The position numbers were made by a program, and so were the translations under genes. From Actinospica robiniae DSM 44927 (GTDB taxonomy: Bacteria > Actinomycetota > Actinomycetes > Streptomycetales > Catenulisporaceae): DNA of 64,000 bases. Positions 35,985-42,668 of this stretch are shown here, piece by piece. Where the stretch lies: NCBI RefSeq assembly GCF_000504285.1, contig NZ_KI632511.1, positions 124,001-188,000 on the forward strand, written 5' to 3'. Numbering within the stretch: position 1 is the first letter of the stretch; every line of letters begins with the position of its first letter. Under the pieces are notes generated by a model that saw only the letters and a program-made list of their open reading frames with translations, was not told the DNA's origin and did not search any database.

Positions 35985-36704
35985 CCACCCCCTGAGGTCC
36001 AGTGCGAGCTGCACTCGGGCTGATTCCCATCCCGCGGCCCGGCCGCGCCCGACGCGGAAGAATCCTGCATCACCGTTCTGGGCCGCTCTTTTGTTCTCTA
36101 CTGTTCCAACGCCGGGGAGCGCGCCCGAGTTCCTCGGAAGTGTCCGTAATTCTCCATAACAGGTAAAGGCCGGATTCACGGTTTTTGTCGGTGGCGGCGG
36201 CTAGCATGGAAGCGTACGAGGAATCGGGGCTTGCGTCGGGAGGGAGGTGGACGGGGTGGATGGGCAGATGACGTCAGGGGTGAGGCCGAAGACGGTGCAG
36301 GAATTCCCCTCGGAGCGCGATCGGGCCACGCGATCCCGCGCAGTGCGTAAGCACCGGGTGAATCACACCAGGGCGATGCAGAATTCCACCTCAGGCACGT
36401 CCCGAGCACCGACCCCGTCGCTCAGACCGAGGATCGGGATGGCCGGATCACGACGATGCAGTCTCCCGCATCGAACGCGGCCAGTCCGCGGGATTCTGCA
36501 GCGTGATCTGGGACCGGAGTCGATCGCAGCACGGCAATGCAGGATGCAGCATCAAGCGCGACCGGACCACCGACCCTTCGCACCGATCGAGAATCGGGAT
36601 GACCCGCCCAGAACGGCTATGCAGGATCCTTCCGGATCGAGCGCAACCGGGCCACCGGACGGGACCGGGCCCGAGCGCAGCCCGCACCGGGCCCCAGGGG
36701 GTGG

Positions 36705-36855
36705 GCTCTCTCCTCGGTCGGGCAGGCGAAGCCCGGTCAGGGTTCTGCCGGGAGGTCAAGCGGCGCGACGCAAGATCGACCACCAGCGGAAGCTACCGCC
36801 GCTTGAGCTCCCGGCAGGTTCCTGATTGCCTCTGGGGACCGACCGGGGAGAGAGC
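36705..36855. repeat. Nested hairpin, right arm of element B
   Basis: The outer stem 36705-36719 pairs with 36841-36855 with one mismatch. The inner stem 36745-36765 pairs with 36797-36817 with one mismatch (GAGCTC in place of GACCTC). The loop is again 31 nt. Confidence 0.84.
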
Positions 36856-37153
36856 ACGCCCCCGCAACCCCACCACCCCGGACCCCAGCCCGCCCCGCCG
36901 ACGTCAGCACCCCACAGACCTCGGCACTCTCCGAGGGAAGGCCCGCGCCGGAGGCGAGATCTTGAAACCCCAGCCCACCCCGCCAACGCAACGGGTGGGC
37001 GGGTGGACAGACGAACCAGGCGACGCGAAGCGGCCGCGCAAGCCGTGGGCCGGTTCGGGGCCTCGCTGCCGACGCCTGTACATCCGGGGCCGTGTGGCAT
37101 GATCCGGGCATGGGCCTCGAGCTCGACCCGCCACGCGCGCTGGAGTCATCAGA

Positions 37154-37690
37154 ATGAACACCTGGGATACGTGGGTGGCAAGTCACCGGTTCGACTCGGC
37201 TGCCTGGGCGCAGGTCAGAGCCGATGAGGAGCACGAGCTGTGGGATCGTTTCGACGCCGCGTTCTGCTTCCGTCCGAGCATGCACGAGCTTCCAGGGATC
37301 AACGAACCCACGCCGTCGATCACTTACGACCTCGTATACGAGGACGCAACCCGCGTCGAACCGGTATGGGTGAACCGCACTCTGCTCACGGCGCTGCGCC
37401 GCGTCACGGGTATCGACGATAGCGTGGTCGTGTTGAACTGGCACCACCAGACTTACCGGTGTCGGCCACACCGAGTCCGGGACGAAGAGCCCGTCGATGA
37501 CACGTGGCCGACCGAGATCTACCCCGATTACGACTACTACATCTGGCTAGCCGAGGACATGCGATACGGCACCTTCGGACATCCCTGGGAACCGAGCCTG
37601 TGCATCTTCGGTGAAGAGCTCATCGCGGCCGTGACCGAGGTGGGCGATGAGGCACTGGGACGAATCCTGCGACGCAACGGCCGCCCGTAG
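37154..37690 (+). CDS. DUF2716 family protein
   Basis: A 178-residue soluble protein. L-W-D-R-F-D-A-A-F-C-F-R-P-S near residue 30 and the later H-P-W-E-P-S-L-C-I-F-G are the hallmarks I recognise for DUF2716, a family of unknown function common in actinomycetes. It is acidic and rich in Trp/Tyr (D-Y-D-Y-Y-I-W-L). It starts 117 bp after repeat element B. No partner gene is visible. Confidence 0.75.
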   Translation: MNTWDTWVASHRFDSAAWAQVRADEEHELWDRFDAAFCFRPSMHELPGINEPTPSITYDLVYEDATRVEPVWVNRTLLTALRRVTGIDDSVVVLNWHHQTYRCRPHRVRDEEPVDDTWPTEIYPDYDYYIWLAEDMRYGTFGHPWEPSLCIFGEELIAAVTEVGDEALGRILRRNGRP

Positions 37691-37784
37691 GCGAACGGCA
37701 GAGCTGTGCCGAGACCTCCGGGACAGGCGAGGGGATGACAGGGATGTTGCTATACGACGTGGTTTTCCCGGCGTTGCTGGCCGG

Positions 37785-37991
37785 AGCGCGGCGGACGACG
37801 ACCGGGCTGGGTTCGCCGAAGTCAGAGCGGCGCTGCGCGAGCCCCGGGCGAAAATGAAGATCGTGATCCTGGACTGCTGTTTCTCCGGGCAGGCAACCGC
37901 TACGGCACACAGCCTCGGAGGCGATGGCGCCGACGTCATCACCATGCCGGACGGGACCGGGGCTTTGACCATTAACGTGATCCCAGGTTGA
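37785..37991 (+). pseudogene. Caspase-like (peptidase C14) fragment
   Basis: About 65 residues retain the catalytic-cysteine strand of a caspase-family peptidase: K-I-V-I-L-D-C-C-F-S-G, preceded by F-A-E-V-R-A-A-L-R-E. The catalytic histidine region and the rest of the p20/p10 fold are absent, and no good start codon or ribosome site exists. It looks like the decayed remnant of a caspase gene of the type found in actinobacterial conflict systems. The surrounding ~350 bp hold no other recognisable gene. Confidence 0.5.
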
Positions 37992-38057
37992 GAGTTTGAC
38001 AGAGCGCGTGGGACCGCGCCTGGTCCCACATCCCAGGCGCAGTCACGGCGCAAGCGC

Positions 38058-38351
38058 GTGTTCTGGCGGGCACTCGTTCTCGGGATCCCGGTGACACCCG
38101 CTCTACTGGGACTCGCCGTCAACCAGTGGACGTCAGCCCGGCACCTCGACCTCGGCGGTTACGACAGACTCACGCCGGTGTATGTCGAGTACGAAGGTTG
38201 GTTCGTCGACCGTTTTCTACCTCGCCACATGTTGCTACACAGACCGTGCATCATCGTGGGCGCATTCCTTCTTATGTATTACAAGGCTCCCGAGCTCCAT
38301 CTGGCGCACGCCGGCGCTGACGTCCTGAACTGGTTCGTCTGGCGCTTCTGA
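38058..38351 (+). CDS. Small hypothetical membrane protein
   Basis: A 97-residue frame starting at GTG 38058 with two hydrophobic segments (residues ~4-22 and ~63-80) separated by a polar, Tyr-rich stretch. No family is recognised and no clear ribosome site precedes it. It lies just after the caspase remnant and may itself be a fragment of a larger membrane protein. Codon-position GC bias is modest, so the call is tentative. Confidence 0.3.
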   Translation: MFWRALVLGIPVTPALLGLAVNQWTSARHLDLGGYDRLTPVYVEYEGWFVDRFLPRHMLLHRPCIIVGAFLLMYYKAPELHLAHAGADVLNWFVWRF

Positions 38352-38419
38352 CCTGTAGCGCCGGGCTCGGCGACGGTGGTCTTGCCTGCGCCCGGAGCGC
38401 TGCGTCAGACTGTCGATTC

Positions 38420-38797
38420 ATGGGTGATGGGACGCTCCAGGGGTGGTGGGGCGGCGGGTTGTTCCATGTTCGGGGTGAAGGGTTTGAAGCGGGGTTCGCG
38501 CTCGGTTCTGCCGAGGGGGTCGAGAACGTCGAGAACGTCGAGAACGTCGATGTGTTCGTCCGGCGCTCGGACGGGAGCGAGTGGACTGCGACGGTCTTCA
38601 CGCTCGCCGAGGTGCATAGGTTGATGGACCGGTGGGCCGAGTCGGGCGAGGCCCAAGCGGGTGCCTACTTCTGGTGCTCGGACGGACTGATCGTCCGGGA
38701 TGCGGGCGTGGCCGCGATGGTCGAGGTGCTCGCCGGGCTGGTGGCCTCGGATGATGCGCGCACGATACTGCGGCCGGTGGCCGAGGAACCGGAATAA
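38420..38797 (+). CDS. Conserved hypothetical protein with internal Val-Glu-Asn repeat
   Basis: A 125-residue soluble protein. S-D-G-S-E-W-T-A-T-V-F-T-L-A-E-V and G-A-Y-F-W-C-S-D-G-L-I-V-R-D suggest a conserved actinobacterial family of unknown function. A 9-bp unit is present three times in tandem and encodes V-E-N-V-E-N-V-E-N, probably a replication-slippage expansion. The start at 38420 has only a weak ribosome site. Confidence 0.55.
   Translation: MGDGTLQGWWGGGLFHVRGEGFEAGFALGSAEGVENVENVENVDVFVRRSDGSEWTATVFTLAEVHRLMDRWAESGEAQAGAYFWCSDGLIVRDAGVAAMVEVLAGLVASDDARTILRPVAEEPE
38519..38545 (+). repeat. Tandem repeat, GTCGAGAAC x3
   Basis: Three perfect 9-bp units in frame within the small hypothetical gene, followed by a partial fourth (GTCGA). 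They add Val-Glu-Asn three times. Copy number may vary between strains. Confidence 0.85.
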
Positions 38798-38873
38798 GGT
38801 ACGGCACCTGCGACCCACGACCGGGCGCTAATCCGTTGTCTCCCGCACGGGTCCGTGCCCCATCCTGTACGTC

Positions 38874-39470
38874 GTGGAAGAAGAACCCAGACACCGAATC
38901 CGCGCCCACTACGCCGCGGACACGATCACCGTGTACCAGGCGTACAGACCAGAGATCGGCCTGGCTGCCGCACACGACGGACGGTTCCCGGACAGCTGGC
39001 AGCGGGACCGGATGACGTGGGTCAAGCCCTCCTTCCTGTGGATGATGTATCGGTGCGGTTGGGCGACGAAGGAAGGCCAGGAGACGGTCCTGGCCATTGA
39101 GGTCACTCGCGACGGGTTCGAATGGGCGCTGAGACACGCATGCCTTTCGCACTACGAGCATGGACTGCATGACGACCGAAGCTCATGGCAGCGCACCCTG
39201 AAACGGGCGCCGACACGTGTCCAGTGGGACCCCGAACGCGATCTGCATCTCCAGCCGCTGCCCCACCGATCCCTTCAGCTCGGGCTGGCAGGTGAAGCCG
39301 TGCGCCTCTTCGCCGACAAGTGGACGGTCTCGATCCGCGACGTGACGCCGCTTGCACGCGAGATCCACGCGCGCGTCGTCGAAGGCGACCTCCACGCCGC
39401 GGCCCGCCGGCTACCACCCGAGCGCCCCTACCCCGCGAGCGAAGAACTGCTCGCTCATCTGCGGCGATAA
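38874..39470 (+). CDS. DUF4291 family protein
   Basis: A 198-residue protein with a clear DUF4291 signature. R-I-R-A-H-Y-A-A-D-T-I-T-V-Y-Q-A-Y appears near the N-terminus, then R-M-T-W-V-K-P-S-F-L-W-M-M-Y-R-C-G-W-A-T-K and V-L-A-I-E-V-T-R-D-G-F. The family has no known function. The GTG at 38874 starts directly before the conserved block. It stands among unrelated orphan genes, typical of an accessory region. Confidence 0.85.
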   Translation: MEEEPRHRIRAHYAADTITVYQAYRPEIGLAAAHDGRFPDSWQRDRMTWVKPSFLWMMYRCGWATKEGQETVLAIEVTRDGFEWALRHACLSHYEHGLHDDRSSWQRTLKRAPTRVQWDPERDLHLQPLPHRSLQLGLAGEAVRLFADKWTVSIRDVTPLAREIHARVVEGDLHAAARRLPPERPYPASEELLAHLRR

Positions 39471-39588
39471 GCTGCGACGGCGCGGGGTGTGCGGCACGCT
39501 GCCACGCAGGAAACCACGCCGGTGGGCGCCGACGGACGGCGGCAATCTACTGGATCAGACTGTCGTACCAGGTCCCTACGCTTACCCC

Positions 39589-40089
39589 ATGAGCATGATC
39601 GGTGAGTACCTGAGAGTCACGCCATCGGAGCTGAGCCGGGCGATCGAGGACCCGCAATGGGCACTGGACCACGCGGAGCAGATCCAAGACGCGCAAGACG
39701 AGAATGAGCAGTCGCCAAAGGAAGCCAAGCACTTCAGCACCTACAAGACCTGGGACATGCTCGGGTTCCTGCTGCGCCGCTTCCATTTCCCGGTCGATGT
39801 GGTCCACGGCGAGGAGGACTTTGCTGACGACGAGGACTGGGGCTACGGCCCGCCACATTTCCTCACCGTCGAACGCGTTCGGCACGCCGCCAGGGAATTG
39901 GCCCGAACCTCCTATGACGACCTGATCCGCGACGTCGACCACACAGAGCTCGCGGCCGCGAACGTCTATCCCCTGAGTTGGGACTCACCAACGTCGCTGG
40001 AGTGGGCGCGCGACTACTACGGCCAGCTCACGGCATTCTTCAGCGCCGCCGCCGACGCGGGCGACGCCGTGCTCGTCTGGCTCGACTAA
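39589..40089 (+). CDS. DUF1877 family protein
   Basis: A 166-residue protein beginning M-S-M-I-G-E-Y-L-R-V-T-P, with T-W-D-M-L-G-F-L-L near residue 60. The late part reads V-Y-P-L-S-W followed by L-E-W-A-R-D-Y-Y. These match DUF1877, a small family of unknown function. The upstream open frame belongs to non-coding sequence, so the ATG at 39589 was chosen. No operon partner. Confidence 0.8.
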   Translation: MSMIGEYLRVTPSELSRAIEDPQWALDHAEQIQDAQDENEQSPKEAKHFSTYKTWDMLGFLLRRFHFPVDVVHGEEDFADDEDWGYGPPHFLTVERVRHAARELARTSYDDLIRDVDHTELAAANVYPLSWDSPTSLEWARDYYGQLTAFFSAAADAGDAVLVWLD

Positions 40090-40180
40090 GGGCCCTTACC
40101 CGCTGAAGGCGGCCGCTGCGCTACCGGAGCCCGCCGGAACGATCGTTGCGTGCGGGCCATCGGTGGTGCCACCATGCCCG

Positions 40181-40207
40181 TTAGCACTCTAACCATGAGA
40201 GTGCTAA
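40181..40207. promoter_or_regulatory. CIRCE-like operator upstream of MFS remnant
   Basis: TTAGCACTC-N9-GAGTGCTAA is an exact match to the CIRCE element bound by the heat-shock repressor HrcA. The arms extend by a further G/C and T/A pair to 11 bp. The position is odd: no chaperone gene is near, and the next gene is a broken MFS transporter at 40218. It could instead be a TetR-type operator with a similar sequence. A good GGGAGGGG ribosome site follows. Confidence 0.65.
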
Positions 40208-40217
40208 CGGGAGGGGC

Positions 40218-40854
40218 GTGAGGATGCTCAAGGTCCTGCGAATCCGCGACTATCGGCTGCTGCTCGTCGCCGCGCCCTTCTACGTGTTCAGCCTGACCGG
40301 CTCAACCCTGGCCACCGGGCCGACGCTCACCGCCGAAGCCGTTCCCGCCATCGTGCTCGGGCCGATCGCGGGCGTGCTCACCGACCGCTGGAATCGGCCC
40401 CGTCGGCGACGTGCTGTAGGTGCTCTGCGGCTTCCACTACGTGGTCGTCATCGATGTCGCCAGCTACCTGTCGTCCGCCGCATTCACCGCCCTGATCCGC
40501 CATCGTGCCCTGCTGCAGCCGCCATCGGTCGGCGGCGACGAGCCGCAGCGGGCGTGGCACAGATTCCGGTCTGAGCTGCACGACGGGCTCGCCCACATCC
40601 GACGCACCTCGGACCTGCCGATCGTCTTCGGTGTCGCAGCCCCCTTCGTCACCGGCAACGCCATTCTCACCGCGCTCCTCGTGCCCTACCTCGGCGGCGT
40701 GCTGCACGCCGGAGCGCAGAGCCTCGGCGTGCTCTTCGGCGCTCTCGGCCTCGGCTACGCGATCGGCGCTCCACTCAATGAACCTGGCAGCCGGCCTCGT
40801 CGCCGCTTCCGCCGGGACGGCCCTCCTGCTGCCGCCGACCCAAGCAGCAACTGA
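40218..40854 (+). pseudogene. MFS transporter, deleted and frameshifted
   Basis: Remnant of a major facilitator (DHA3-like) exporter that normally has ~400 residues and 12 helices. The first frame gives L-R-I-R-D-Y-R-L-L-L-V-A and one or two helices, then P-I-A-G-V-L-T-D-R-W-N-R-P, the conserved loop 2-3 motif. It goes out of frame near 40400. A second frame from 40420 gives V-I-D-V-A-S-Y-L-S-S-A-A-F and helices up to ~40780. The C-terminal half is missing. Several mutations are needed to explain it. Confidence 0.75.
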
Positions 40855-40878
40855 AGAGCGGATGCGACATGTTCGTTT

Positions 40879-41325
40879 CTACGCCTGCGCTGCGTAGCTG
40901 AGCAGGCTCCGGCGGCAGAAGTCCGCGAGGCGTAGTTCGAGAGCCGAGGCCAGGTCGAAGACGCCGAGCGCCTGTCCCTCGGCCAGTGTCAGCTCTCGCG
41001 CATGCCGGTGCGTGCGCGCCTCGAAGATCGTGAGCTGACGCCCGTCGCCGTCGAGGTCGACTACGCGCCACAGGGGGCGCAAGTTCACCTCATCAAGGGC
41101 GAGCTCTTCACGTAGCTCCCGGCGGATGGTCTGGTCGGGCAGTTCGCCGTCGTCCGTCGCACCGCCGAAGAGGGACCAGCACGCGGGATGCGGGATTTCA
41201 GGCTTGTCGTCTCGCAGGTGCAGCACTATTCCAGCGGGGGTTGTGACGATGGCCATCGCACCGGAGGCGGTCGTGCTCGCGGCGGACTGTTCGTCCTCCG
41301 GGGAGAGATACGGCGGAAGGTTCAT
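40879..41325 (-). CDS. NUDIX hydrolase
   Basis: A 148-residue NUDIX protein. The box is visible as G-A-T-D-D-G-E followed by R-R-E-L-R-E-E-L-A-L, with the catalytic Glu pair intact. It would hydrolyse a nucleoside diphosphate derivative with Mg2+; the substrate cannot be told. The ATG at 41325 was chosen because the upstream in-frame sequence is not conserved. Isolated gene in the accessory region. Confidence 0.85.
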   Translation of the reverse strand: MNLPPYLSPEDEQSAASTTASGAMAIVTTPAGIVLHLRDDKPEIPHPACWSLFGGATDDGELPDQTIRRELREELALDEVNLRPLWRVVDLDGDGRQLTIFEARTHRHARELTLAEGQALGVFDLASALELRLADFCRRSLLSYAAQA

Positions 41326-41522
41326 GACGGCAGTTTTCCACGGGGTGATCTGATCGGGAGTCGATCGAGCCCCGGGAAAGCCGTGCTGGACCCGGCCGCC
41401 GCGCATGGTTCAGCCGATTCAGGGGACCGGGTAACCCGGCTGCCTCAGGGCACGATGTGGCCTCCCGATGGCACACTCGGCCCTGGCCCTTCGAGGGAGT
41501 CTTTCGTATCGAGGAGATAGGA

Positions 41523-42278
41523 GTGGCTGCGACCGCGGGATGGCCGGGAGAACCCGGTGGCACCGGTGATCTGTCGGAGGGCGGGAGCCAGCGCGGTGAA
41601 CCGATACTGCCGGCGGGTCTGCTGGCGGCGGCGGAGGCTGCGGCGCCGCAGTTGTCGGTGACCGACGCCATGGGGCTCGACGTGAACGCGGCCCTGCTGG
41701 CCACCGTGGCGGTCGGCGCATTACGTCGGGCCCGCCGGGCCGGCGCGGACCTGGCCGAACAAGCCCACGAGGCCGACCGCGCCCTGCGCGAGCACGGCCA
41801 TCAGGGCTACGCCACCGGGCAGCTGCTGCGCCTCAACTTGCGGGACGGTACGAGCGAGTTCGTCAACGCCGGTCACCCCTGGCCGCTGCAGATGCGCGAC
41901 GGGAAGGTGTGGGAAATCGTCCCGGAAGTCCACATGCCGTTCGGATTCAGCCACTACTTCCATACGCAGTCCAAGACCGGCTATCGCGTGCAGTCACTCG
42001 ACCTGCGGCCAGGTGACAGGCTCGTGATCGTGACGGACGGGATGCTGGAGCGCAACGCCGCAGGCCTGGATTTGGTGGACTTGGTCGCGCGCACCCGGCA
42101 GTTGCACCCCAGGGAGGCTTCCCGTGCGCTGGTCGGGGCGGTCGTCGATGCCAGCGATGGTCACCTGTGTGACGACGCGACCGTCATGTGCCTGGACTGG
42201 CATGGCTCGGCCCACTCATATCGCGACGCCGCCACCGGTGCCGACCTGAGCAGCGCCTCGCATCGCAACACCACGTGA
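41523..42278 (+). CDS. SpoIIE-type PP2C phosphatase lacking its first metal motif
   Basis: A 251-residue protein. From V-T-D-A-M-G-L-D-V-N-A-A-L-L-A-T onward it matches the RsbU/SpoIIE phosphatase fold, through F-V-N-A-G-H-P-W-P-L, L-V-I-V-T-D-G-M-L-E and C-D-D-A-T-V-M-C-L-D. The preceding G-G-D-x-F/Y-D block that helps bind the two metals is absent. The sequence jumps from an N-terminal A-A-E-A-A-A-P segment straight to L-S-V-T-D, suggesting an internal deletion of about 25 residues. GAGGAGATAG precedes the GTG at 41523. It may be inactive, or a binding-only relative. Confidence 0.6.
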   Translation: MAATAGWPGEPGGTGDLSEGGSQRGEPILPAGLLAAAEAAAPQLSVTDAMGLDVNAALLATVAVGALRRARRAGADLAEQAHEADRALREHGHQGYATGQLLRLNLRDGTSEFVNAGHPWPLQMRDGKVWEIVPEVHMPFGFSHYFHTQSKTGYRVQSLDLRPGDRLVIVTDGMLERNAAGLDLVDLVARTRQLHPREASRALVGAVVDASDGHLCDDATVMCLDWHGSAHSYRDAATGADLSSASHRNTT

Positions 42279-42365
42279 CCCCGGACGACCATCACCGCAG
42301 CTTCCGCGACTCTGCACACTCGCACACCTGCACGCACCTGCACACCTGCACGCCCTGCGCAGCCC

Positions 42366-42668
42366 TCAGGACGTCGACGCGGAGGCCGGGCGGACCGTGG
42401 CGATGCCGGCGAGCCCCGAGTGGGTCAGGACAGGTAGCAACAGGTCTGGGGCTAAGAGCTCCAGGCGATCGGCGTGAGCGAACAGAATGCCCAGGCCGGC
42501 GCTGTCGAGATACTCGACTGCGGTGAGGTCGAGCGTGACCGGGCCGGGCAGCGCCTCGAGCGCGGCGGCGAGCTCGGCCGTGTTCGTCATGTCGATCTCG
42601 CCCGCGGCGGTCAGCAGATCTCTTCCGTCGGGGCGTCGCCCGGATGTGAGGGTCAGCGGCGTGGTCAT
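42366..42668 (-). CDS. STAS domain protein, anti-sigma factor antagonist
   Basis: A 100-residue single STAS domain. G-E-I-D-M-T-N-T-A-E-L and L-T-A-V-E-Y-L-D-S-A-G-L-G-I-L-F are the two signature parts; the Ser of D-S-A-G is the phosphorylation site in this family. Its ATG overlaps the stop of the large hybrid kinase gene by 4 bp (ATGA), so the two are translationally coupled. The STAS protein is very probably the substrate of that protein's RsbW-like kinase and SpoIIE phosphatase domains. Confidence 0.9.
   Translation of the reverse strand: MTTPLTLTSGRRPDGRDLLTAAGEIDMTNTAELAAALEALPGPVTLDLTAVEYLDSAGLGILFAHADRLELLAPDLLLPVLTHSGLAGIATVRPASASTS

Larger units (their letters stand above)
35581..37037 (+). 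repeat. Long-inverted-repeat element, copy B (right end lost)
   Basis: Second copy of the 1.5-kb element. The left arm starts at ACTTGATGATCGGCTG (35581) and runs to ~36070; the core is ~36071-36624; the right arm is ~36625-37037. Similarity stops inside the GCGGCCGC block, so the last ~65 bp with the terminal repeat are missing. The core is in the same orientation as copy C and inverted relative to A. It contains TTTTTGTCGGTGGC at ~36180-36195 followed by GCTAGCATGGAAG. The frame opened by that ATG meets a stop after 21 codons, unlike in A, which argues against coding. Flanked by a frameshifted gene and a DUF2716 gene. Confidence 0.83.

Noticed and set aside
38519-38545. GTCGAGAAC repeat as an iteron or regulatory array
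   Set aside because: It is in frame within a probable coding sequence and only three units long.
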